A stretch of 35,825 nucleotides of DNA from Streptomyces mexicanus (lineage in GTDB: Bacteria > Actinomycetota > Actinomycetes > Streptomycetales > Streptomycetaceae), in contig NZ_LR732544.1 of assembly GCF_902506575.1 (NCBI RefSeq), positions 6,264,889 through 6,300,713 of the forward strand, read 5' to 3'. Below the pieces are notes generated by a model. That model saw only the letters and a list, made by a program, of their open reading frames with translations. It was not told where the DNA came from and made no database searches. The translations under genes were made by a program, and so were the position numbers. This document shows positions 1 through 7,543 of the stretch, piece by piece (position 1 is the first letter of the stretch; the number at the start of each line of letters is the position of its first letter).

Positions 1-70
1 CCTCGACGCGGCGCCCGCTGTGCCCGCCCTGAGTGCCGGGCCGGCCGTGCGACGCGCGAGACTGGTGCGC

Positions 71-1672
71 ATGAGTGAGCGCACCGCCGAACCCCGTACC
101 GTCCTCCTCCGCCGCGGGGAGATCCACAGCCCCGCCGACCCGTTCGCGACGGCGATGGTCGTCGAGGCGGGGCACGTCGCCTGGGTCGGTTCCGAAGGCG
201 CGGCCGACGCCTTCGCGGACGGCGTCGAGGAAGTGATCGACCTCGACGGGGCCCTGGTCACCCCGGCGTTCACCGACGCGCACGTGCACACCACCGCCAC
301 CGGCCTGGCGCTCACCGGCCTGGACCTGTCCGACGCGCCCACGCTGGAGGCCGCCCTGGCCCGGGTGCGGGAGTTCGCCGCCGCCCGCCCGGCCGACCGG
401 GTCCTGCTCGGCCACGGCTGGGACGCGGCGCGCTGGCCCGGCGGGCGCCCGCCGACGCGCGCGGAACTGGACGAGGCCACCGGCGGCCGCCCCCTGTACC
501 TCAGCCGCATCGACGTGCACTCCGCGGTCGTCACCACCGCGCTGCTCGACCTGGTGCCCGGTGCGACGGCGGCCGACGGCCCGCTGACCGGCGACGCCCA
601 CCACGCCGTGCGCGCGGTGGCGTTCGGCGCGATCACCCCCGCCCAGCGGGCCGAGGCGCAGCGCGCCGCGCTCGCCCACGCGGCCTCCCTGGGCATCGGG
701 ACGGTGCACGAGTGCGGCGGGCCGGACATCTCCTGCGAGGACGACTTCACCGGCCTGCTGCGGATCGCGGCGGAGGAGCCCGGTCCGCGGGTCGTGGGCT
801 ACTGGGCCGAACAGGACGTCGACAAGGCGCGGGAGCTGGGCGCGCTCGGCGCCGCCGGTGACCTCTTCGTCGACGGCTCGATCGGCTCGCACACCGCCTG
901 CCTGCACGCCCCCTACGCCGACGCCGCCCACACCGGCACCGCCCACCTGGACGCCGACGCGGTCGCCGCGCACGTCGTCGCCTGCACCGAGGCCGGTCTC
1001 CAGGCCGGCTTCCACGCCATCGGCGACGCCGCGGTCGGCGCGGTCGTCGAGGGCATGCGGGCCGCCGCGGAGAAGGTGGGCCTGGCCCGCATCCGCGCGG
1101 CCCGGCACCGCGTCGAGCACGCCGAGATGCTCACGCAGCAGACCATCGAGGCCTTCGCCGATCTGGGCCTGACGGCGTCCGTGCAGCCCGCGTTCGACGC
1201 GCTGTGGGGCGGCGCGGACGGCATGTACGCCCAGCGGCTGGGTGCCGAGCGGGCCCGCACGCTGAACCCGTTCGCGGCCCTGCTGCGCACCGGTGTCCCG
1301 CTCGCCTTCGGCTCCGACAGCCCCGTCACCCCGCTGGACCCCTGGGGCACGGTCCGGGCGGCGGCCTTCCACCGCACCCCCGAGCACCGCGTCTCGGTGC
1401 GCGCCGCGTTCACCGCGCACACGCGCGGCGGCTGGCGGGCGATCGGCCGGGACGACGCGGGTGTCCTGGTGCCCGGCGCGCCCGCGGACTACGCCGTGTG
1501 GCGCACCGGGGAACTGGTCGTCCAGGCTCCCGACGACCGGGTGGCGCGCTGGTCGACCGACCCGCGCTCGGGCACTCCGGGGCTGCCCGACCTCAGCCCG
1601 GGCCGTGACCTGCCCGTCTGCCTGCGGACGGTCGTGGGCGGGCGGACGGTGTTCGTACGGCCGGGCGAGTGA
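71..1672 (+). CDS. YtcJ-type metal-dependent amidohydrolase
   Basis: The 533-aa protein belongs to the amidohydrolase superfamily, YtcJ-like branch (known family, usually about 530-550 aa). Visible metal-site motifs are DAHVHTTATG with His71 and His73 near the end of the first barrel strand, GFHAIGD and RVEHAE in the middle, and FGSDSP near the C-terminus, which supplies the catalytic Asp. An N-terminal beta-sandwich segment (residues 1-65) precedes the barrel, and the C-terminal part (GVLVPGAPADYAVW) returns to it. The ATG at 71 was chosen over an upstream in-frame GTG at 20, because the extra 17 residues are Ala/Arg-rich and do not look like the family's N-terminus. It is a cytosolic hydrolase acting on an amide, imide or ester; the substrate cannot be read from sequence. 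It stands alone, with more than 600 nt before the next gene. Confidence 0.88.
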   Translation: MSERTAEPRTVLLRRGEIHSPADPFATAMVVEAGHVAWVGSEGAADAFADGVEEVIDLDGALVTPAFTDAHVHTTATGLALTGLDLSDAPTLEAALARVREFAAARPADRVLLGHGWDAARWPGGRPPTRAELDEATGGRPLYLSRIDVHSAVVTTALLDLVPGATAADGPLTGDAHHAVRAVAFGAITPAQRAEAQRAALAHAASLGIGTVHECGGPDISCEDDFTGLLRIAAEEPGPRVVGYWAEQDVDKARELGALGAAGDLFVDGSIGSHTACLHAPYADAAHTGTAHLDADAVAAHVVACTEAGLQAGFHAIGDAAVGAVVEGMRAAAEKVGLARIRAARHRVEHAEMLTQQTIEAFADLGLTASVQPAFDALWGGADGMYAQRLGAERARTLNPFAALLRTGVPLAFGSDSPVTPLDPWGTVRAAAFHRTPEHRVSVRAAFTAHTRGGWRAIGRDDAGVLVPGAPADYAVWRTGELVVQAPDDRVARWSTDPRSGTPGLPDLSPGRDLPVCLRTVVGGRTVFVRPGE

Positions 1673-2300
1673 TCTGCCCGGGCGGCGCGGAGACGATCTT
1701 CTCCCGGTGTCCTGTCGCGCTACCTGCGCGTCCTTGGCGTCGATACGCCGGGAGCGGTCCTCCGCGCGGGCCGGGTGGCTGTTTGACAGGCGACGGCGGG
1801 GGGCCGGTAGGTTCTGCCGGGTCCACCACCGGACGCCCGACCTGGGAACTTCCGTACCCGCGTCGCAGTGCCGCTGGGTCAGGGACGGTGTGCCGCACCG
1901 GGTCACCGTCACGGGAGCCAGGCGCAGCGCCCGCGTCGGCGGGGAAGACGTTCCGGACGGTCGGCAAGGTGTGACCCGGGTGGGGCCCGGGCGCTCAGTA
2001 GACAACGGCTTTCGGTCGACCCGCAGCCAGCGGGTCCCAGGTCGGCCCGAAGGGCACCGGGCCCCCATCCGCAGGCGGCGGACCCGGACCCGGACCGGGG
2101 CCCTCGGACCCGGGCCGGGACGTGCCCGTCCGGGCGAAGCTCCCGGCCCAAGAAGCGCCGACCGGGCGAAGTGCCCGGCCGAGAAGGGCCTTTTTGCCCC
2201 GCTCTTGTGGCATCGACACCACCGGAGGACCGTGGTGACACATCCCCCCAGGCCGTGGCCACTAAGGTGGTCCCCTGCGTATGGACATGAAGGGGCAGCA
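1673..2300. other. 628-nt intergenic region upstream of ppm1
   Basis: I see no convincing protein gene here; the open frames are GC-rich shadows with poor codon positions. It holds a consensus TTGACA element (1783-1788, see the promoter entry), an inverted repeat with arms CTCCCGG 1701-1707 and CCGGGAG 1748-1754, and a simple GGACCC/GGACCG repeat patch around 2078-2120. A T5 run follows GGGCC at about 2188-2196. If transcription starts near 1820, ppm1 has an unusually long leader of about 480 nt, or a small RNA lies here. Confidence 0.4.
1783..1813 (+). promoter_or_regulatory. Candidate housekeeping promoter upstream of ppm1
   Basis: TTGACA (1783-1788) and TAGGTT (1808-1813) are separated by 19 bp. 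The -35 is a perfect match to the HrdB consensus and the -10 is a fair match to TAGRAT; the spacer is one or two bases longer than ideal. Transcription would start near 1820. Confidence 0.4.
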
Positions 2301-3146
2301 GTGAACGACGGCGACGGCACCCTCGCGGCTCGGGGCCAGGAGAGGCGGTTCGGCCCGCTCGGCACGGCGTTGGTGATCATTCCGACCTACAACGAGGCGG
2401 AGAACATCAAGGCCATCGTGGACCGGGTGCGCAAGGCCGTTCCCGAGGCGCACGTCCTGGTGGCCGACGACAACAGCCCCGACGGCACCGGCAAGCTCGC
2501 CGACGAGCTGGCCGCCGAGGACGAGCAGGTCCACGTTCTGCACCGGCAGGGCAAGGAGGGCCTGGGCGCCGCCTACCTCGCGGGCTTCCGCTGGGGCCTG
2601 GAGCGCGACTACGGCGTGCTGGTCGAGATGGACGCCGACGGCTCGCACCAGCCCGAGGAACTGCCCCGGCTGCTGACCGCCCTGAAGAGCGCCGACCTGG
2701 TGCTCGGCTCGCGCTGGGTGCCGGGCGGGCGCGTGGTGAACTGGCCCAAGGGCCGCGAGTTCATCTCCCGCGGCGGCAGCCTGTACTCGCGTCTCGCCCT
2801 GGACCTGCCCCTGCGGGACATCACCGGCGGCTACCGCGCCTTCCGGCGCGAGACGCTGGAGGGCCTGGGCCTGGACGAGGTCGCCTCGCAGGGCTACTGC
2901 TTCCAGGTCGACCTGGCCCGGCGTGCGGTGAAGGCCGGCTACCACGTCGTCGAGGTCCCCATCACCTTCGTCGAGCGGGAACTGGGCGACTCCAAGATGA
3001 GCCGCGACATCCTCGTCGAGGCGCTGTGGCGGGTCACCGCGTGGGGGGTCGGGGAGCGGGGGACCCGGATCACCGGCAAGGGCGGCACGTCCCAGCGGGA
3101 GGCCTTATCCGGCCCTGAGCCTGCGCCCGGCACACTGGGAGCATGA
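2301..3146 (+). CDS. ppm1: Polyprenol-phosphate mannose synthase (Ppm1, GT2 family)
   Basis: The 281-aa protein is a family-2 glycosyltransferase that transfers mannose from GDP-mannose to polyprenyl phosphate. It makes the donor for protein O-mannosylation and other periplasmic-side mannosylations; in S. coelicolor the orthologue is needed for phiC31 phage receptor glycosylation (established). Visible features are VIIPTYNEAENI near residue 25, ADDNSPDGTG, the DXD-type VEMDADGSH, and the ITGGYRAFRR acceptor-side motif. It has no C-terminal membrane domain, so it is the single-domain actinobacterial form. The GTG at 2301 follows an AAGGGG ribosome site about 7 nt upstream. Residue 269 is encoded by TTA (3105-3107), the codon read by the bldA tRNA. 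The stop overlaps the fxsA start (ATGA), so the two are translationally coupled. Confidence 0.93.
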   Translation: MNDGDGTLAARGQERRFGPLGTALVIIPTYNEAENIKAIVDRVRKAVPEAHVLVADDNSPDGTGKLADELAAEDEQVHVLHRQGKEGLGAAYLAGFRWGLERDYGVLVEMDADGSHQPEELPRLLTALKSADLVLGSRWVPGGRVVNWPKGREFISRGGSLYSRLALDLPLRDITGGYRAFRRETLEGLGLDEVASQGYCFQVDLARRAVKAGYHVVEVPITFVERELGDSKMSRDILVEALWRVTAWGVGERGTRITGKGGTSQREALSGPEPAPGTLGA

Positions 3147-3700
3147 CGACAGGCGCTTCGACCTCCCCGTACTCCGCCCGGCCCCCGCGCTCCCGGCTGC
3201 GCAGGTACCTGCCGCTGGGTGTCGCGGCGTGGCTGGTGCTGGAGATCTGGCTGCTGACCCTGGTCGCCGGAGCGGCGAGCGGGTTCACGGTCTTCCTGCT
3301 GCTGGTCGCCGCCTTCGTGGCCGGCGGCGTGGTGATCAAGCGGGCGGGCCGCCGCGCCTTCCAGAACCTCAACGACGCGTTGCAGCGCGGCGGCGCTCCC
3401 TCCGCGCGCCGCGGGGGCAACGGGCTGATGATGCTGGCGGGTCTGCTGCTGATGATCCCCGGCATGATCTCCGACGCGGTGGGCCTGCTCCTGCTGATCC
3501 CGCCGGTCCAGCGGGTCGTGGGCCGGTTCGCGGAGCGGACGGTCGACCGCAGGCTCCGCGGAGCCGGTGCGGGCCCGCTGGGCGACGCCTTCCGGTGGGC
3601 CCGGACGCACCGCCCCGACGGCAAAGTGGTCCAGGGCGAGGTGATCAGGGACGAGCCGGGGGAGGGCCCGCGCGAGCAGCACCCGCCGCTGACACGGTGA
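3143..3700 (+). CDS. fxsA: FxsA family membrane protein
   Basis: The 185-aa protein matches the FxsA family (known for suppressing F-plasmid exclusion of phage T7 in E. coli when overexpressed; its native role is unclear). Three or four hydrophobic segments are visible: LGVAAWLVLEIWLLTLVAG, then SGFTVFLLLVAAFVAGGVVI, then the family-typical LMMLAGLLLMIPGMISDAVG and LLLLIPPVQRVV, with the family's Pro/Gly-rich turn IPGMISD. The C-terminal 50 residues are charged and presumably cytoplasmic. The start overlaps the ppm1 stop by 4 nt, so the pair forms one operon. It ends just before a strong inverted repeat shared with the convergent rbpA. Confidence 0.88.
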   Translation: MTTGASTSPYSARPPRSRLRRYLPLGVAAWLVLEIWLLTLVAGAASGFTVFLLLVAAFVAGGVVIKRAGRRAFQNLNDALQRGGAPSARRGGNGLMMLAGLLLMIPGMISDAVGLLLLIPPVQRVVGRFAERTVDRRLRGAGAGPLGDAFRWARTHRPDGKVVQGEVIRDEPGEGPREQHPPLTR

Positions 3701-3850
3701 GGACCGCCGGCCGCAGCCGGGCGAGGGGCGCAGCTCCCCGCCCGGCCGAGGACCGCCCGCATCCGGGGACTGCCCGGACGGGGACGGCGCCCCGGAACCG
3801 GAGGCGATCCCGAGCGACGACAAAGCAGAAAAGGCAGGCGAAGCCGACAA

Positions 3851-3896
3851 AGCCGCGGGCGCCGCACGTCCCTCAAGACGTACGGCGCCCGCGGCT
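3851..3896. terminator. Bidirectional hairpin between fxsA and rbpA
   Basis: A near-perfect inverted repeat has a 14-bp outer stem (3851-3864 pairing with 3883-3896), one mismatch, then 5 further pairs around a CCTCAA loop (3871-3876). It lies between two convergent genes, where it can stop transcription from both sides. There is no T run, which is usual in Streptomyces. Confidence 0.75.
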
Positions 3897-3937
3897 ACTG
3901 GCGTGCGCCGGACAACCGGCCGAGCCCCCGGCGGGGA

Positions 3938-4312
3938 CTACGCGCTCTTGCGGCTGTCCCGCGGATGGACGGCGATGTTCATCGCACCGGACCGCAGAAC
4001 GGCGAGGCGCTCCTCGAGGACCTCTTCGAGTTCCTCACGGGTGCGCCGCTCCATCAGCATGTCCCAGTGCGTACGCGCCGGCTTGGCCTTCTTCTCCTCC
4101 GGGCCGTCGCCGTCCACCAGGAGTGCCTGGGCCCCGCAGACCTTGCACTCCCACTCCGGCGGGATCTCCGCCTCGACCGAGAAGGGCATCTCGAAACGGT
4201 GGCCCTTCTCGCATGCGTACTCCACGGCCTGGCGCGGAGCCAGGTCGATACCGCGGTCGGTCTCGTAGCTGGTCACCACGAGGCGCGTGCCGCGAAGAGC
4301 TCGCTCACTCAT
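3938..4312 (-). CDS. rbpA: RNA polymerase-binding protein RbpA
   Basis: The 124-aa protein is RbpA, an actinobacterial RNA polymerase partner that stabilises the open complex with the principal sigma factor and lowers rifampicin sensitivity (established). The N-terminal tail carries the SYETDRG segment. The core domain has a zinc site formed by Cys34, His38, Cys56 and Cys59 (CEKGH ... CKVCG). The C-terminal helical part (about 74-113, with THWDMLMERR and the Glu/Leu-rich helix) is the sigma-interacting domain. Length and motifs match the family exactly. A sigma-R promoter sits 62-87 nt upstream of the ATG, in line with the known thiol-oxidative induction of rbpA. Confidence 0.97.
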   Translation of the reverse strand: MSERALRGTRLVVTSYETDRGIDLAPRQAVEYACEKGHRFEMPFSVEAEIPPEWECKVCGAQALLVDGDGPEEKKAKPARTHWDMLMERRTREELEEVLEERLAVLRSGAMNIAVHPRDSRKSA

Positions 4313-4373
4313 GAATCGTGCCTCCCGGGCTGGTCGCCCACAGGACAGGTGTCGCTGTCGTCGTCATCCGGTC

Positions 4374-4399
4374 AACGTCCGGTCGGCGGTAAAGATTCC
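4374..4399 (-). promoter_or_regulatory. Sigma-R promoter of rbpA
   Basis: Read on the minus strand, GGAAT (4399-4395) is followed after exactly 18 bp by GTT (4376-4374), the consensus of the thiol-stress sigma factor SigR. Transcription would start near 4367, giving a leader of about 55 nt. In S. coelicolor rbpA is a known SigR target, so sequence and prior knowledge agree. Confidence 0.85.
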
Positions 4400-4591
4400 C
4401 GTTCCGATGTCCCGTTCCGGGTCATGCGTCGCCGTCGTAGCCGCAGCCTTGTCAACCAGTGCAGTACCCACCGGCGCCCGGTTTGTCACATCTGCTAGGA
4501 GATGTCACCCAGCGTTTCGGCATCTTTGACGCGCAGTAACGGTACGCCTGGCAGGCCAAAGGCGTACACTACAGCCCTTTCGCCCCGAGTG

Positions 4592-5938
4592 CTAAATCCT
4601 CTCGGGTGCGGGATTGCCCGCGTCGAGCACCGCCCGCCGCACCGGCACCCGCGCGAGCAGCACGAACCCCAGGGCGAAGAAGACCACCAGCGACACGACG
4701 GCGTCCCGGTAGCTGCCGGTCAGCTGGTAGGTGAGACCGAACAGCAGCGGCCCGAGCCAGCTCATGCCGCGGTCGCTCATCTCGTACGCCGAGAAGTACT
4801 CGGCCTCCCGGCCGGGCGGCACCAGGTGCGAGAACAGCGACCGGGACAGCGCCTGGCTGCCGCCGAGCACGAGCCCGATCCCGGCCGCGAGCACGAAGAA
4901 CCACGCCGGAGCCCCGGCCGGCAGGAAGTACCCGGCACCGAGGACGACCCCCCACGCGACCAGCGACCCGAGGATCGTCCGCTTCGCCCCGTACGCCCGC
5001 GCCAGCCGCCCCATGCCCAGCGCGCCCGCCACCGCCAGCACCTGCACCAGCAGCACCGCCGCGATCAGCGTGGACTGGCTCAGTCCCAGCTCCTCGGAGC
5101 CGTACACCGACGCCTGCGAGATCACCGTCTGGATGCCGTCGTTGTAGACGAGGTAGGCGAGCAGGAAGGCCAGGGTGAGCGGTTTGCCCCGCATGTCCCG
5201 GACGGTGGCCGCCAGCTGCCGCCAGCCGTGGCCCGCCGGTACCGGGCCCGTCCTGCGCCGGTCGCGCAGCCGCCTGAGCGGCACCAGCGTGAACACGCCC
5301 CGCCACAGCCCCGCCGAGCCCAGGCAGATGCGCACGGCCATGGCCTCGGACACGCCGAAGGAGTCGTGGGCGGTGAACAGCACCAGGTTCGCCACCAGCA
5401 CCAGCGAGCCGGCCGCGTACCCGAAGGCCCAGCCGCGGGAGGAGACCGCGTCGCGCTCCTCGGGCGGCGCGATCTGCGGCAGGTAGGCGTTGTACAGCAC
5501 CATCGAGACGGCGACCGAGGCGTTGGCGACGATCAGCAGCGCCCCGCCCAGCAGATACCGGTCGCCGTCCAGCAGGAACAGGCCCGCCGTGGCGGTCGCG
5601 CCCGTGTAGGCGGCCGCCGCCAGCAGCGGCTTCCTGCGGCCGGTGCGGTCGGCCGCCGCCCCCGCCATCGGCATCAGCAGCACAGCCAGCAGCACCGACA
5701 CCGACACGCAGTACGGGAAGAACGACCCGGCCCGCACCGGGATCCCCAGCGGGTGCACGAATCCGTCCGCGTCCGCCGCCGAACGCGCCACCGAGGTGAG
5801 GTAGGGGCCCAGGAACACGGTGAGCACGCTGGTCGAGTAGACCGAGCAGGCCCAGTCGTAGAAGTACCAGCCGCGCTGCTCGCGCCGCCGGTCGGCGCCC
5901 TCCGCGTCCGCCTGTGCCCGCACGGTGCCGTTGCCCAC
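4592..5938 (-). CDS. MFS transporter, UMF1/Atg22-like
   Basis: The 448-aa membrane protein begins with EQRGWYFYDWACSVYSTSV, the signature of the UMF1/Atg22-like branch of the major facilitator superfamily. About eleven or twelve hydrophobic segments are visible. The loop motif AAADRTGRRKPLLA between segments 2 and 3 is the classic MFS motif A, and a second half-motif lies in MGRLARAYGAKRTI. The GTG at 5938 follows GGGAGG about 11 nt upstream; the frame stays open far upstream, but that stretch is Arg/Gly/Ala-rich shadow over the glycerophosphodiesterase gene. It exports or imports an unknown small solute, amino acids being one possibility from yeast Atg22. It is transcribed toward rbpA, but the 279-nt gap with its own promoter makes rbpA an independent unit. 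Confidence 0.87.
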   Translation of the reverse strand: MGNGTVRAQADAEGADRRREQRGWYFYDWACSVYSTSVLTVFLGPYLTSVARSAADADGFVHPLGIPVRAGSFFPYCVSVSVLLAVLLMPMAGAAADRTGRRKPLLAAAAYTGATATAGLFLLDGDRYLLGGALLIVANASVAVSMVLYNAYLPQIAPPEERDAVSSRGWAFGYAAGSLVLVANLVLFTAHDSFGVSEAMAVRICLGSAGLWRGVFTLVPLRRLRDRRRTGPVPAGHGWRQLAATVRDMRGKPLTLAFLLAYLVYNDGIQTVISQASVYGSEELGLSQSTLIAAVLLVQVLAVAGALGMGRLARAYGAKRTILGSLVAWGVVLGAGYFLPAGAPAWFFVLAAGIGLVLGGSQALSRSLFSHLVPPGREAEYFSAYEMSDRGMSWLGPLLFGLTYQLTGSYRDAVVSLVVFFALGFVLLARVPVRRAVLDAGNPAPERI

Positions 5939-6000
5939 CCGCGCTCTCGCCTCCCGCCCAGGATGCCGCGCGGGCGCCGGGCCCGGCCCCGGCCGGTTCT

Positions 6001-6768
6001 TCAGGCCCAGACGCCCCGGTCCTCCATGACCTCGCGCAGTGTGTCGATGTGATCGGTCATGATGCCATCGACGCCGAGGTCCAGGAGCCGGTGCATCACC
6101 TCCGGTTCGTTCACCGTCCACACGTGCACCTGCAGCCCGCGCGCGTGGGCGGCGCGGACGAACAGCGGATCGACCACCGGCACCCCCGAGCGCGCGATCG
6201 GCACCTGCACGGCGACGGCCGAGCGGCGCAGCAGCGTGGGCACCCCCCAGGAGCGCAGCCGCAGCGCCAGCACCCCGCGCGTGCCGTACGAGGTCGCCAG
6301 GCGCGGCCCGGCCAGCCGCTGCGCCCGCACCACCCGCGCCTGTGAGAAGGAGCCGACGCACACCCGCTCCCAGGCGCCCGTCCGCTCGATCAGTTCCAGC
6401 AGGGGGCGCAGCGCGGGCTCCGCCTTGACGTCGACGTTCCAGCGCGCCTGAGGGAAGGACTCCAGCAGCTCCTCGAAGAGCGGTACCGGCTCGCGGCCCG
6501 CCACGCGCGCGTGCCGCACCTCGGCCCAGGGCAGGTCGGCGATCCGGCCCGAGCCGTCGGTCACCCGGTCCAAGGTGGCGTCGTGGAAGGCGACCAGCCG
6601 GCCGTCGGCAGTGGCGTGCACGTCGGTCTCCATGTACCGGTACCCGGCCGCGACCGCGCGCCGGAACTGCGCCGCGGTGTTCTCCAGACCGTCGGCCGCC
6701 CCGCCGCGGTGCGCGAAGGGGAGGGGACCGGGATGGTCGAGGAACGGGTGGCGTACGGGCGTGGTCAC
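6001..6768 (-). CDS. Glycerophosphodiester phosphodiesterase (GDPD family)
   Basis: The 255-aa protein hydrolyses glycerophosphodiesters to glycerol 3-phosphate and an alcohol (family role). The catalytic set is visible: His20 in FAHRGG, Glu47 and Asp49 in METDVH, and His62 in AFHDATLDR. WNVDVKAE and the terminal GVDGIMTDHIDTL complete the TIM-barrel pattern. No signal peptide is seen, so it is probably cytosolic. The GTG at 6768 shares 4 nt (GTGA) with the stop of the upstream membrane-protein gene, so the two are cotranscribed and coupled. The frame is open for another 860 nt upstream, but only as the shadow of that gene. Confidence 0.92.
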   Translation of the reverse strand: MTTPVRHPFLDHPGPLPFAHRGGAADGLENTAAQFRRAVAAGYRYMETDVHATADGRLVAFHDATLDRVTDGSGRIADLPWAEVRHARVAGREPVPLFEELLESFPQARWNVDVKAEPALRPLLELIERTGAWERVCVGSFSQARVVRAQRLAGPRLATSYGTRGVLALRLRSWGVPTLLRRSAVAVQVPIARSGVPVVDPLFVRAAHARGLQVHVWTVNEPEVMHRLLDLGVDGIMTDHIDTLREVMEDRGVWA

Positions 6769-7430
6769 GGACGCAGTATCACCCGTTCGGGTGTGCCCGG
6801 GGCAACGGCCACGGTGGCGTCGGCGGCCCGCTGGAGGGCGAACACGCGCAGGAACAGCTGGGCCAGCGGGCCGATCGCCACCGCGTAGAGCACGGTGCCG
6901 ATCCCGATCGTGCCGCCGAGGACGAACCCGGTGACGACGACCGCCACCTCCACCACGGTCCGCATCAGCCGGATCGAGCGGCCCGAGCGCCGGTGCAGCC
7001 CGGTCATCAGCCCGTCGCGCGGGCCGGGCCCGAAGCGGGCGGCGATGTACAGCCCCGTCGCCGCGCCGTTGAGCACGATGCCCGCCACGAGCAGGAGGAT
7101 CCGCATCGCCAGGGCGTGGACGTCGGGCACCACGGCGAGCGTGCCGTCCATGGCGATGCCCACGACGAAGACGTTGGAGACCGTGCCGAGACCGGGGCGC
7201 TGCCGCAGCGGTATCCACAGCAGCAGCACCAGCGCGCCCACGGCGATCGACACCACGCCGATGCTCAGCCCGGTCCGTTCGGCGATGCCCTGGTGCAGCA
7301 CGTTCCAGGGCTCCAGGCCGAGGCCGGCCGCCACGAGGAGGGCGGAACTGGCGCCGTACAGCGCGAGACCGGCGTAGAGCTGGGCGAGTCGCCGCACGAG
7401 GTGGCCGGGACGGGACGAGGCGTCGGACAC
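6765..7430 (-). CDS. YczE/YitT-like (DUF161-type) membrane protein
   Basis: The 221-aa integral membrane protein has about five hydrophobic segments, starting with LAQLYAGLALYGASSALLVAAGLG and followed by LEPWNVLHQGIAERTGLSIG, the conserved opening of the YczE family. RFGPGPRDGLMTGLHRRSG with the following SIRLMRT is the family's central motif. The GTG at 7430 was chosen because AAGGGGGG lies 7 nt upstream; an upstream ATG at 7484 would add residues without family character. Its function is unknown. YczE genes are typically divergent from a MocR-type regulator, as here, so the regulator probably controls it. It overlaps the downstream phosphodiesterase gene by 4 nt. Confidence 0.85.
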   Translation of the reverse strand: MSDASSRPGHLVRRLAQLYAGLALYGASSALLVAAGLGLEPWNVLHQGIAERTGLSIGVVSIAVGALVLLLWIPLRQRPGLGTVSNVFVVGIAMDGTLAVVPDVHALAMRILLLVAGIVLNGAATGLYIAARFGPGPRDGLMTGLHRRSGRSIRLMRTVVEVAVVVTGFVLGGTIGIGTVLYAVAIGPLAQLFLRVFALQRAADATVAVAPGTPERVILRP

Positions 7431-7465
7431 AGTGGTCCCCCCTTGGTGGTGGAATGGTGGTGCAA

Positions 7466-7539
7466 GTGGCCTGGTGCGTGACACTGTGTGGCAGGGCAGG
7501 AAGGCCCCTCCATGGCCAATTCGGGGAAGGTGGACTGGT
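7466..7539 (+). promoter_or_regulatory. Candidate MocR operator: paired direct repeats
   Basis: GTGGCCTGGT (7466-7475) and GTGGACTGGT (7530-7539) are same-orientation 9/10 matches set 64 bp apart, about six helical turns, within the 113-bp gap between divergent yczE-like and MocR genes. A partial third copy, GTGGACC, starts at 7552. MocR/GabR proteins commonly bind direct repeats in such gaps. The second copy abuts TAATAT, which overlaps the regulator's start codon. Confidence 0.4.
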
Positions 7540-7543
7540 TAAT

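Noticed and set aside
4587..4595. GAGTGCTAA, half of a CIRCE heat-shock operator
   Set aside because: The partner half at 9-bp spacing is absent, and it overlaps the stop of the MFS gene rather than a chaperone promoter.
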